From positions 1 through 64,000 of the forward strand of contig NZ_VSTH01000079.1 in NCBI RefSeq assembly GCF_008123965.1: 64,000 nt of DNA, read 5' to 3'. The notes beneath the pieces were generated by a model. The model did not search any database and was not told the DNA's origin. It was given only the letters and a program-made list of their open reading frames with translations. Shown piece by piece: positions 8,111 through 16,745 of the stretch (positions are counted from its first letter, which is position 1; the number at the start of each line of letters is the position of its first letter). The stretch is from Bradyrhizobium hipponense. GTDB lineage: Bacteria > Pseudomonadota > Alphaproteobacteria > Rhizobiales > Xanthobacteraceae. A program made the translations under genes and the position numbers.

Positions 8111-9328
8111 ATGAGTGGACCGGACGGAAGCGAGCAATTTGTCAAAACGCACGATTTCGTTTCGCCTCGGCCTCGCGCAATCGCCGGGCTGCTTGCCGCG
8201 GCATTCGCCCTCGCCGGCTGTGGACAGCCGGCCACCCAGGCCGCAGCTCCGCCGCCGCCGGCGGTGACCGTCGCCCAGCCGGTCAAACGCACCGTCACCG
8301 ATTGGGACGAATTCACCGGCCGCTTCGAGGCGATGGAGGAGGTGCAGGTGCGCCCCCGCGTCGGCGGCTTCGTCAACTCCGTCGAATTCCAGGATGGCGC
8401 GATCGTGCATCAGGGCGATCTGCTTTACGTCATCGACCCGCGACCGTTCGAGGCGGTGGCGGAGCAGGCGGACGGCCAGCTTTCCGACGCGCGCGCCAGG
8501 GTGGAGCTTGCCAAGCGCGAACTCGACCGCGGTCTCAACCTGGTGCAGACCAGCGCCGTCTCCGAGCAGGTCGTCGACCAGCGCCGCCAGGCCCTGCAGG
8601 CCGCGCACGCCGCGGAAGTGCAGGCCGAAGGCGCGCTCAAGGCTGCCAAGCTCAACATCGAGTTCACTCATGTGACGGCGCCGCTGACGGGGCGCGTCAG
8701 CCGGCATCTCGTCAGTCCCGGCAATCTCGTGCAGGGCAGCGACAACGGCACCTCGACGCTGCTGACCTCGATCGTGACGCTCGATCCGATCTACGTCTAT
8801 TTCGACATGGATGAGGCGACGTTCATCAAGTACAGCAAGCTGTGGTTCGAAGGCAGGCGCCCGAGCTCGCGCGATACGGCAAACCCGGTGCAGGTAATGC
8901 TGGCCGGCGAGACCAAGCCTTCGCATGAGGGCACCATCAACTTCCTCGACAACCGCCTCGATGTCTCGACCGGCACGCTGCGCAGCCGCGCTGTCGTCAA
9001 GAACACCGATCTGTCGATCTTGCCCGGCCAGTTCGGCCGCGTGCGGTTGATCGGCAGCGCGCCCTACGAGGCGCTGCTGATTCCCGACGTCGCGGTCGCG
9101 ACCGACCAGTCACGCAAGATCGTGTTCGTGGTCAAGCCGGACGACACCGTCGAGGCGCGCCCCGTAGTGCTCGGACCGCTCGATGACGGCCTGCGCGTGA
9201 TCCGCGAAGGGTTGAAGGCGGAGGACCGCGTCATCGTCAACGGCATCCAGCGCGCCCGCGTCGGCGCCAAGGTCGCTCCGTCTCCCGCGCAAGCACCGGT
9301 CGGTGGCAAGCCTGGTGACAAGTCATGA
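8111..9328 (+). CDS. RND efflux periplasmic adaptor (membrane fusion) lipoprotein
   Basis: This 405-residue protein has a hydrophobic N-terminus ending in lipobox LAGC (AAFALAGCGQ), so it is probably lipid-anchored to the inner membrane. The order of domains follows AcrA/MexE: lipoyl halves (RVGGFVNSVEFQDGAIVHQGDLLYVIDP is the first), a helical hairpin (QVVDQRRQALQAAHAAEV), beta-barrel and membrane-proximal domain (VLGPLDDGLRVIREGLKAED). ATG 8111 is preferred over 8096 because GAGGA lies 6 bases upstream. The stop overlaps the pump start (ATGA), showing translational coupling. No outer-membrane channel gene follows, so a channel from elsewhere is presumably recruited. Confidence 0.93.
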   Translation: MSGPDGSEQFVKTHDFVSPRPRAIAGLLAAAFALAGCGQPATQAAAPPPPAVTVAQPVKRTVTDWDEFTGRFEAMEEVQVRPRVGGFVNSVEFQDGAIVHQGDLLYVIDPRPFEAVAEQADGQLSDARARVELAKRELDRGLNLVQTSAVSEQVVDQRRQALQAAHAAEVQAEGALKAAKLNIEFTHVTAPLTGRVSRHLVSPGNLVQGSDNGTSTLLTSIVTLDPIYVYFDMDEATFIKYSKLWFEGRRPSSRDTANPVQVMLAGETKPSHEGTINFLDNRLDVSTGTLRSRAVVKNTDLSILPGQFGRVRLIGSAPYEALLIPDVAVATDQSRKIVFVVKPDDTVEARPVVLGPLDDGLRVIREGLKAEDRVIVNGIQRARVGAKVAPSPAQAPVGGKPGDKS

Positions 9329-12300
9329 ATCTTGGCCGCCTATCCATCAACCAGCCCATCCTGGCGATGGTGCTGTCGATCGTGCTCTTGATCGTCGGCG
9401 CGCTCGCCTACACCACGCTGCCGGTCTCCGAATATCCGCAGGTGGTGCCGCCGACGGTGGTGGTGACCACGCAATATCCTGGCGCGTCCGCGCAGACCGT
9501 GTCGGATACAGTTGCTGCTCCGATCGAGCAGGAGATCAACGGCGTCGAGGACATGCTGTATCTGTACAGCCAGGCGACCTCGAACGGCCAGCTCACCATC
9601 ACCGTCACGTTCAAGCTCGGTACCGATCTCGACAAGGCCCAGGTGCTGGTGCAGAACCGCGTCGCGATCGCGCAGCCGCGTCTGCCCGAGGAAGTACAGC
9701 GCAACGGCGTCACCACGCGCAAGAACTCGCCCGACATCCTGATGGTCGTGTTCATGCTGTCGCCCGACGACACCTTCGACCAGCTCTACATCTCCAACTA
9801 TGCACTGCTCCAGGTCCGCGACCAGCTGCTGCGGCTCGACGGCGTCGGCGACATCCAGATTTTCGGCGCACGCGATTATTCGATGCGGCTGTGGCTCGAC
9901 CCTGACCGCATCGCCAATCTCGGCCTGACCTCGGCCGAGGTGCTCGCGGCGATCCGTGCGCAGAACGTGCAGATCGCGGGCGGCCAGATCGCCGAGCCGC
10001 CGATCGCCGACCGCGCCTTCCAGCCGAACCTCACCTTCACCGGGCGCCTGAAGGACCAGAGGCAGTTCGAGGACATTTTGATCAAGGCCGGTTCCGACGG
10101 CCGAACGGTGCGTTTACGCGACGTCGCCCGCATCGAGCTCGGCGCGCTGGCCTACACCACCAACAGCTTCCTGTTGCGCAAATCGGCGGTCGCCATGCTG
10201 GTGACGCAGCGGCCCGGATCGAACGCGCTCGCGACGGCCAAGAATATCTCCGACACGATGACGAAGCTCAAGGCAAACTTTCCGAAAGGCCTTGATTACA
10301 ATATCGGCTACAATCCGACCGAGTTCATCGCCCAATCCGTTCACGAGCTGATCAAAACCATCTACGAAGCCATGTTGCTGGTGGTCGTCGTGGTGCTTGT
10401 GTTCCTGCAAGGATGGCGCCCGGCGATCATTCCGATCATCGCGATACCGGTTTCGCTGGTCGGCACCTTCGCGGTGATGGCGGCGCTCGGTTTCTCCATC
10501 AATAATCTGACGCTGTTCGGCCTCGTGCTCGCCGTCGGCATCGTTGTCGACGACGCCATCGTCGTCGTCGAGAATGTCGAGCGCCACCTCGAGCACGGCA
10601 TGAGTCGGCGCGACGCCGCGCTCAAGACCATGGAGGAGGTCGGCAGCGCGCTGGTCTCGATCGCACTTGTGCTGTGCGCGGTGTTCGTCCCGACCGCATT
10701 CCTCGGCGGCATTTCCGGGCAATTCTTCCAGCAATTCGCCGTCACCATCGCGGTTGCGACTGCGATCTCCTGCTTCTGCTCGCTGACGCTGTCACCGGCG
10801 CTGGCCTCGCAGATCCTGGTACCGCACGAAGAGAAGCGGCCGCCGGCGCGCTGGAATGTCGTGGCGCGCGGTTGGGACGCCTTCACCGGAATCTTCAACC
10901 GCGTGTTCGACCGCCTGGCGCATGGTTATGCGGGCCTTGCCAATTTCGTGATCCGGCATGCGGTGGTGATGATCCTGATCTACGTCGTGCTGATCGGCAG
11001 CGCCGGCTGGCTGATAGGCACCACGCCGCAGGGCTTCATCCCGGCGCAGGACCGCGGCTATGTCATCGTCTCGGTGCAATTGCCGGGCGCGGCATCGCTG
11101 GCGCGCACCACCGAGGTGGTGCGTGAGATCGAGCGGATTGCGCTGGATACGCCGGGCATCGTCCGCGTCGCCGCCTTCGCCGGCTTCTCGGGCGCCACCC
11201 GCACACAGGCCGGCAATGCGGCGGCGCTGTTTCCGGTGTTCGACGAGCCCGAGGCGCGCCTGAAGAAAGGACTATCCGCGAACGCCATCACCGCCGAACT
11301 GCGCAAGCGTCTCGCCGCGATCCAGGGCGCCTTCATCATCGTCATTCCGCCACCGGCCGTGCCCGGCATCGGCACCGGCGGCGGCTTCACCATCCGCATC
11401 CAGGACCGGCAGGGCCGCGGGCCGGAACTGCTCGCTGCCGCGACCGACGAGCTCGTCGCCGCCGCCCGCAAGTCGCCGAGCCTCACCTCGGTGTTCTCGC
11501 CGTTCACGGCCAACACGCCGCAGCTGTTCGTCGACATCGACCGGACCAAGGCGCAGAAGCTCGGCGTTCCCATCGCCAACATCAACGACACGATCCAGAC
11601 CTATTTCGGATCGACCTATGTCAACGACTTCAACCTGTTCGGACGCACCTATCACGTCACCGCCCAGGCCGACCAGCCGTTCCGCAAAGAGCCTAGCGAC
11701 CTGGCGCGGCTGCGCACTCGCAACGCGTCCGGCGACATGGTGATGCTCGGCAGTGTCGTCGACTTCAAGGACGTCTCGGGCCCCGACCGCGTCGCGCGTT
11801 ACAATCTTTATGCAGCGTCAGAATTGCAGGGCGAGCCGGCGCCGGGCACAAGCTCCACCACCGCGCTCAACACCATCAAGAAGCTCGCCGATGACAACCT
11901 GCCGAGCGGCTTCACCTTCGAGTGGACCGATCTGTCCTATCAGCAGGTCACCGGCGGCAACACCGGTCTCTACGTGTTCCCGATCTGCGTGCTGTTTGTC
12001 TATCTCGTGCTCGCCGCGCAGTATGGCAGCTGGACCTTGCCGTTCGCGGTGATCCTGATCGTGCCGATGTGTCTGTTGGCTGCGACCATCGGCGTGCGTA
12101 TCATGGGACAGGACGTCAACATCCTCACGCAGATCGGCTTCGTCGTTCTGGTCGGGTTGGCGGCGAAGAATGCGATCCTGATCGTCGAGTTCGCACGCGA
12201 CATCGAGCTCGAAGGCAAGCCGCGGCTGGAGGCCGTGATCGAAGCCTGCCGCTTGCGGCTGCGGCCGATCCTGATGACGTCGTTCGCCTTCATCCTCGGC

Positions 12301-12483
12301 GTGCTGCCGCTGGTGATCTCGACCGGCTCCGGCTCGGAAATGCGGCAAGCCGTCGGCGTCGCCGTCTTCTTCGGCATGATCGGCGTCACTCTGTTCGGAC
12401 TTCTGTTCACGCCGATCTTCTATGTGGCGGTGCGGAACCTGGCGGAGGGGAAGAACGTCAAGAAGCCGGAGCTAGTGACCTAG
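9325..12483 (+). CDS. RND multidrug efflux transporter (HAE1/AcrB type)
   Basis: This is a full-length 1052-residue AcrB/MexF-type proton-driven pump. An N-terminal membrane segment (INQPILAMVLSIVLLIVGAL) is followed by porter domains, the TM block with the proton-relay pair in GIVVDDAIVVVENVER (DD in TM4) and the lysine-bearing LAAKNAILIVEFA in TM10, and a second large loop. It exports hydrophobic compounds from periplasm and inner membrane through the adaptor encoded just upstream. The context of aromatic catabolism suggests a role in tolerance to phenolics, but substrate range cannot be read from sequence. No dedicated regulator is adjacent. Confidence 0.95.
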   Translation: MNLGRLSINQPILAMVLSIVLLIVGALAYTTLPVSEYPQVVPPTVVVTTQYPGASAQTVSDTVAAPIEQEINGVEDMLYLYSQATSNGQLTITVTFKLGTDLDKAQVLVQNRVAIAQPRLPEEVQRNGVTTRKNSPDILMVVFMLSPDDTFDQLYISNYALLQVRDQLLRLDGVGDIQIFGARDYSMRLWLDPDRIANLGLTSAEVLAAIRAQNVQIAGGQIAEPPIADRAFQPNLTFTGRLKDQRQFEDILIKAGSDGRTVRLRDVARIELGALAYTTNSFLLRKSAVAMLVTQRPGSNALATAKNISDTMTKLKANFPKGLDYNIGYNPTEFIAQSVHELIKTIYEAMLLVVVVVLVFLQGWRPAIIPIIAIPVSLVGTFAVMAALGFSINNLTLFGLVLAVGIVVDDAIVVVENVERHLEHGMSRRDAALKTMEEVGSALVSIALVLCAVFVPTAFLGGISGQFFQQFAVTIAVATAISCFCSLTLSPALASQILVPHEEKRPPARWNVVARGWDAFTGIFNRVFDRLAHGYAGLANFVIRHAVVMILIYVVLIGSAGWLIGTTPQGFIPAQDRGYVIVSVQLPGAASLARTTEVVREIERIALDTPGIVRVAAFAGFSGATRTQAGNAAALFPVFDEPEARLKKGLSANAITAELRKRLAAIQGAFIIVIPPPAVPGIGTGGGFTIRIQDRQGRGPELLAAATDELVAAARKSPSLTSVFSPFTANTPQLFVDIDRTKAQKLGVPIANINDTIQTYFGSTYVNDFNLFGRTYHVTAQADQPFRKEPSDLARLRTRNASGDMVMLGSVVDFKDVSGPDRVARYNLYAASELQGEPAPGTSSTTALNTIKKLADDNLPSGFTFEWTDLSYQQVTGGNTGLYVFPICVLFVYLVLAAQYGSWTLPFAVILIVPMCLLAATIGVRIMGQDVNILTQIGFVVLVGLAAKNAILIVEFARDIELEGKPRLEAVIEACRLRLRPILMTSFAFILGVLPLVISTGSGSEMRQAVGVAVFFGMIGVTLFGLLFTPIFYVAVRNLAEGKNVKKPELVT

Positions 12484-12517
12484 TTGGTGCTTGGAGCCCA
12501 CACGCCAGAACAACCCA

Positions 12518-12643
12518 GTGTCGTCCCGGCGAAGGCCGGGACCCATAACCACAGGAAGTGGTTGTGGCGCGAAGCCGGTGACCACGAGTCTTCGTCAAAG
12601 CCAATCCTGTGGCTATGGGTCCCGGCCTTCGCCGGGACGACAC
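12518..12643. repeat. 126-bp palindromic intergenic repeat (type GTCGTCCCGGCGAAGG)
   Basis: The left arm 12518-12547 begins GTGTCGTCCCGGCGAAGG and the right arm 12614-12643 is its reverse complement; the centre is about 66 bases. Related copies lie at 40421-40546 and 62917-63040. It separates the efflux operon from the next gene and could act as a bidirectional transcription barrier. Confidence 0.8.
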
Positions 12644-12765
12644 CGTTTGTTTGTGTACACACCTCCCTCCATATTAACGGCCTAGGCCGAAATCGATGGG
12701 CAGGCGCGGGGTTCTTCACTAGTATCCGCGCGATTTCAAAACAGAAAACTGCTGGGAGCCTAAAT

Positions 12766-13959
12766 ATGAAATCAGCACTTTTGGCCGCTGTCGCAACTTC
12801 CGCTTTGTTGCTGGCGGCGCCGGCGTCCGCCCAAGGCGTCAAGATCGGCATCCTCAACGACCAGTCCGGCGTCTACGCCGACTATGGCGGCAAATGGTCG
12901 GTCGAGGCCGCCAAGATGGCGATCGAGGATTTCGGCGGCGAGGTGCTGGGCCAGAAGGTCGAGCTCGTCACCGCCGACCACCAGAACAAGCCGGATCTCG
13001 CGAGCTCGATCGCGCGGCGCTGGTACGACGTCGAGAACGTCGACATGATCACGGAGCTGACGACATCCTCGGTCGCGCTCGCGATCCACGAGCTTTCCAA
13101 GGAAAAGAAGAAGATCGACATCGTCGTCGGCGCTGCCACCTCGCGCCTCACCGGCGACGCCTGCCAGCCCTACGGCTTCCACTGGGCCTATGACACCCGC
13201 GCGCTGGCAGTCGGCACCGGCGGCGCGCTGACCAAGGCCGGCGGCGACACCTGGTTCTTTCTCACCGCGGACTACGCCTTCGGCTACGCGCTTGAGAAGG
13301 ACACCAGTGAGATCGTCACCGCCAATGGCGGCAAGGTGGTCGGCTCGGTGCGTGTGCCGCTCAACTCCTCGGACTTCTCGTCTTTCCTGCTCCAGGCGCA
13401 GAGTTCGAAGGCCAAGATCGTCGGCCTCGCCAATGCAGGCCTCGACACCACCAACTCGATCAAGCAGGCGTCCGAGTTCGGCATCGTCTCCGGTGGCCAG
13501 AAGCTCGCCGGGCTGTTGATGACGCTCGCCGAGGTGAACGGCCTCGGCCTGCAGGCCGCCCAAAGTCTGGTGCTGACAGAAGGTTATTACTGGGATCTCA
13601 ACGACAAGACGCGCAATCTCGGCGAGCGCTTCTTCAAGCGTACCGGCAGGATGCCGAGCATGATTCACGCCGGCACTTACTCTGCGACGCTTTCCTATCT
13701 CAAGGCGGTCAAGGCCGCCGGCACCAAGGATCCGGATGCCGTCGCCAAGAAGCTGAAGGAGCTGCCGGTCGACGACGACTTTGCGCAAGGCGGCAAGGTG
13801 CTAGAGAACGGCCGCATGGTCCATGACATGTATCTGTTCGAGGTCAAGAAGCCCTCGGAGTCGAAGAAGCCATGGGACTATTACAAGCTGCTCGCAAGAG
13901 TCCCCGGCGACAAGGCCTTCTTCACCGCCAAGGAAAGCGGCTGCCCACTGACGAAGTGA
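12766..13959 (+). CDS. ABC-transporter solute-binding protein, Liv/aromatic-acid type (orphan)
   Basis: The 397-residue product has a clear Sec signal peptide (MKSALLAAVATSALLLAAPASAQ-type, cleavage after ASA) and the type I periplasmic-binding fold (VKIGILNDQSGVYADYGG; later SSDFSSFLLQAQSSKAKI and GLANAGLDTTNSIKQ). ATG 12766 has GGGAG upstream. It is a paralogue of the proteins at 21221 and 55658, sharing the FFLTADYAFG and LANAG blocks. No permease or ATPase gene is next to it. This subfamily includes aromatic-acid binders of Rhodopseudomonas; an aromatic or ureide ligand is possible (allophanate hydrolase lies downstream on the other strand). A 12-bp perfect palindrome CGGCCTAGGCCG sits in the promoter region (12678-12689). 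Confidence 0.88.
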   Translation: MKSALLAAVATSALLLAAPASAQGVKIGILNDQSGVYADYGGKWSVEAAKMAIEDFGGEVLGQKVELVTADHQNKPDLASSIARRWYDVENVDMITELTTSSVALAIHELSKEKKKIDIVVGAATSRLTGDACQPYGFHWAYDTRALAVGTGGALTKAGGDTWFFLTADYAFGYALEKDTSEIVTANGGKVVGSVRVPLNSSDFSSFLLQAQSSKAKIVGLANAGLDTTNSIKQASEFGIVSGGQKLAGLLMTLAEVNGLGLQAAQSLVLTEGYYWDLNDKTRNLGERFFKRTGRMPSMIHAGTYSATLSYLKAVKAAGTKDPDAVAKKLKELPVDDDFAQGGKVLENGRMVHDMYLFEVKKPSESKKPWDYYKLLARVPGDKAFFTAKESGCPLTK

Positions 13960-14088
13960 CGTGTATGGCCCTGGCGAAAGCCAGGAGCCATTATCCTGGC
14001 TGGCAATCGTTGAAACACGGGGGACTTCATCCTTCCAATGACCGCGTTCTGCGGTTGACGGCGGTGACGAGGCCCCGCATCAGCAGAT

Positions 14089-15897
14089 CTACGCCGTCGC
14101 CGCTTCCGCCATATACGCGCGCCAGCCGCCATAGGCGGTGATGTCGCGGGCTTCGCCCAGCACTTCCGGCTCGACGAGAAACCCCTTCACGGCACGGCCG
14201 TCGGCGAGGCGGATCGTGCCGATCGCCATCGGTGCCGGAATCGCATTGACGAACTTGCCGAAGGCCGACGACGACAACGACCAGACCTCGAGTTCGATCG
14301 AGGCTCCCTCGCCGGCCGCGACGCGCAGCATGCCGGGCTTGGGCGGGGTGGTCTGAAGCGCATAGAGGTTGTAGTCCGGCGCGGTCCTGGTCGCTTCGAT
14401 CAGGCGTCCGTTCAGCGCCTTCAATTCGCCGTTCAGCGCCATGCCGGACAGGTGCGCGCCGACGACGGCGATCGGAATCTCGTCGGCCCTGCTGGCGGGA
14501 AGCGGCGCGAGCGGTGCTTGCGCGACGCCCTTGGCGCCGAGGGTCAGTTTGGTGTCGGCATGGAAGACGCGGCCGATGCTCGCGAGCATCGCATCACGAC
14601 CTGCGGGCGCAAGAAGCGTGATGCCGAACGGAATGCCGTCGGCACGCATCGAAGCCGGCAACGCGAGGCCGCAGAGATCGAGCAGGTTGACGAAATTGGT
14701 GTAGGTGCCGAGACGGCTGTTGAGCTCGATCGGATTGGCCAGCACCTGCGCGGTCGTATACGCGGTCGGTGCCGTCGGCAACACCAGCGCGTCGAGGTTG
14801 GCGAAGGCGCGCTCGGCGATCTTGCGCAGGCCCTGCAGGCGGTAGAGCGCGGAGAAGGTGTCGGCCGCCGTGAGCCGCGAGCCGGCGGCCGTGATCTCGC
14901 GCGTCACCGGATGGATCGAGTCCGGGGCGGAGGCAAGCAGGTTGCGGATCACGAGATAGCGCTCGGCGACCCACGGCCCTTCATAGAGCAGGCGCGCCGT
15001 CTCGTAGAACGGCTCGAGGTCGAATTCGACCAGTGTCGCGCCGAGTGCGCTCCAGCGCTTTAGGGCATCGCCATAGGCCGCCTCCGCCTTCTTGTCGCCG
15101 AAGAAGATCAATTGCCCGTTGCGTGGCACGCCGAGGCGGAGATTAGCCGGGAATGGCGTGATCGCGCCCAGCGGCCGGTCGCGCGAGAACGGATCGGCCT
15201 GGTCCGGCCCCGCCATCACCGACAGCGCGAGTGCGGCATCGTCTACCGTCAGCGCGAACACTGAGATGCAGTCGAGCGTACGGCAGGCCGGCACCAGCCC
15301 GGCGGTCGAGATCATGCCGAGGCTCGGCTTCAGCCCGACGATGTTGTTGAGCATCGCCGGCACGCGCCCGCTGCCCGCGGTATCCGTGCCGAGCGACAGC
15401 GGCACGAGGCCGGCGCCGACGGCGGTCGCCGATCCCGAGCTCGATCCGCCGGGAATCAAATCCTCGCGGATCGAATTCCGGGGGATGCCGTAGGGCGAGC
15501 GCACGCCGACGAGGCCGGTTGCGAACTGATCGAGATTGGTCTTGCCGATGATGATGGCGCCGGCGGCGCGCAGGCGCTCCACTGCGGTCGCGTTGTGCGC
15601 CGGCGCGTAGGAGAAGGCAGGGCAGGCCGCCGTGGTCGCAAAGCCCAGCGCATCGATATTGTCCTTTACCGCGACCGGCACGCCGTAGAGCGGCAGGCTG
15701 GCGGCGTCTTTTCGCGCGGCGAGCCTCTCGGCTTCCGCGACCGCATCCGCTTCGTCGCGCAGACTGATGAAGACGGCGGGATCGTTGTGGTCGCGGATGC
15801 GCTGATAGCTGCGCGCGACCGTCTGCGCGGGCGTGACCGTGCCAGCGCGATGCGCGGCCACAATCGCGGCGATCGTTTCAGGCTGCTCAGCCCCCAT
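14089..15897 (-). CDS. atzF: allophanate hydrolase (AtzF type)
   Basis: This 602-residue two-domain enzyme has an N-terminal amidase-signature domain with triad K78 (VAVKDNID), S151 in GGSSSGS and S175 in DTAGS, and a separate C-terminal domain of about 150 residues starting near VVGAHLSGMALNGELKALNG. That layout is diagnostic of AtzF/DUR1,2-type allophanate hydrolases, which convert allophanate to ammonia and CO2; the C-terminal domain catalyses the decarboxylation step. ATG 15897 (MGAEQPETIA) is preferred over the longer frame to 15954 on alignment and a GGAG upstream. No urea carboxylase gene is adjacent. It could complete the pathway begun by the AtzG/E/H-like genes 10 kb away. Confidence 0.9.
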   Translation of the reverse strand: MGAEQPETIAAIVAAHRAGTVTPAQTVARSYQRIRDHNDPAVFISLRDEADAVAEAERLAARKDAASLPLYGVPVAVKDNIDALGFATTAACPAFSYAPAHNATAVERLRAAGAIIIGKTNLDQFATGLVGVRSPYGIPRNSIREDLIPGGSSSGSATAVGAGLVPLSLGTDTAGSGRVPAMLNNIVGLKPSLGMISTAGLVPACRTLDCISVFALTVDDAALALSVMAGPDQADPFSRDRPLGAITPFPANLRLGVPRNGQLIFFGDKKAEAAYGDALKRWSALGATLVEFDLEPFYETARLLYEGPWVAERYLVIRNLLASAPDSIHPVTREITAAGSRLTAADTFSALYRLQGLRKIAERAFANLDALVLPTAPTAYTTAQVLANPIELNSRLGTYTNFVNLLDLCGLALPASMRADGIPFGITLLAPAGRDAMLASIGRVFHADTKLTLGAKGVAQAPLAPLPASRADEIPIAVVGAHLSGMALNGELKALNGRLIEATRTAPDYNLYALQTTPPKPGMLRVAAGEGASIELEVWSLSSSAFGKFVNAIPAPMAIGTIRLADGRAVKGFLVEPEVLGEARDITAYGGWRAYMAEAATA

Positions 15898-16092
15898 GGC
15901 GACAAAACTCCGGCAACTTGTCTTCACCCGGATTTGAAGCAAGCGATGTGCCATTGTGTACAGAATCCCGGCAGCGCGTGTGGTCCGGATATTATCGGGG
16001 AATCAGTGGGTTGTGAGATATTTCGAGCGCCGGGCAGGTGGTCGTGCCAGCGCCCCGTTACGGGCATCTGCTCAAATCATGGGCAGCCGGGA

Positions 16093-16599
16093 TCAAGTGA
16101 AGCAGGCAAGGATCTGGAGCAGCTGCTCCCGGTTCGCCTTGCCGATCTTCTCTTCCACGTGCCGCTCATGTGCCGCGGCCAGCCGCTTGAACTTGGCCAG
16201 TGCCGTATCGCCCTGCGCGGTGAGGTGCAGGGCGTGGGAACGGCGGTCTGTCTTCGATTTGATCCGCTTCACCAGCCTGCGCTGCTCAAGGCTGTCGAGC
16301 AGATGCACGAGGCGCGCGCGCTCGATGCCGAGCCGTTTTGCCACCGCCATCTGGGAGAGGCCCGGATTGGCGCCGATTACCGTCAGCACCGAATATTGCG
16401 TCGGCCGGATATCGACGTCGCCGAGCGTCTTGATGAAATCCTGAAAAATCCAGAGCTGGAAACGCCGCACGGCGTAGCCGGCGTGTCCGACCAGGGCATC
16501 GAGGCCGATGTCGTCGACGTCCTCCCGCAGCGCAGCGCCGTTGCCCGCTCGTTTGCGCGGCGAAGTGCTTGTGTCCGTCCGAGCTACGCTGGCTGTCAC
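16093..16599 (-). CDS. MarR-family regulator divergent from the feruloyl-CoA synthase
   Basis: This 168-residue winged-helix protein has the MarR core IRPTQYSVLTVIGANPGLSQ, recognition-helix region MAVAKRLGIERARLVHLLDSL and wing RIKSKTDRRSHALHLTAQG. GTG 16599 is chosen for the AGGAG located about six bases upstream; the longer frame reaches into the neighbour. It is divergent from the CoA ligase, with a perfect inverted repeat between them at 16653-16673. By analogy with CouR and FerR, which repress hydroxycinnamate genes and respond to the CoA thioester, it probably represses the ligase. Confidence 0.9.
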   Translation of the reverse strand: MTASVARTDTSTSPRKRAGNGAALREDVDDIGLDALVGHAGYAVRRFQLWIFQDFIKTLGDVDIRPTQYSVLTVIGANPGLSQMAVAKRLGIERARLVHLLDSLEQRRLVKRIKSKTDRRSHALHLTAQGDTALAKFKRLAAAHERHVEEKIGKANREQLLQILACFT

Positions 16600-16652
16600 G
16601 TGATGTCTCCTGCCTGCGCTTCCTTGTAGCGCCTCGAGGACGCTAGAGGAAG

Positions 16653-16673
16653 ATTGTTGTTGACGACAACAAT
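16653..16673. promoter_or_regulatory. probable MarR operator (ATTGTTGT-N5-ACAACAAT)
   Basis: Perfect 8-bp inverted arms, ATTGTTGT (16653-16660) and ACAACAAT (16666-16673), are separated by TGACG in the intergenic region between the divergent MarR gene and the CoA-ligase gene. Size and position suit a MarR dimer. Confidence 0.7.
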
Positions 16674-16745
16674 TGCTGTGCTCAACATTATCGCCAAAGC
16701 AGTCCGGAACGAGGCTGCGCCCGGATCCGGGCGAGGAGGAAACAC

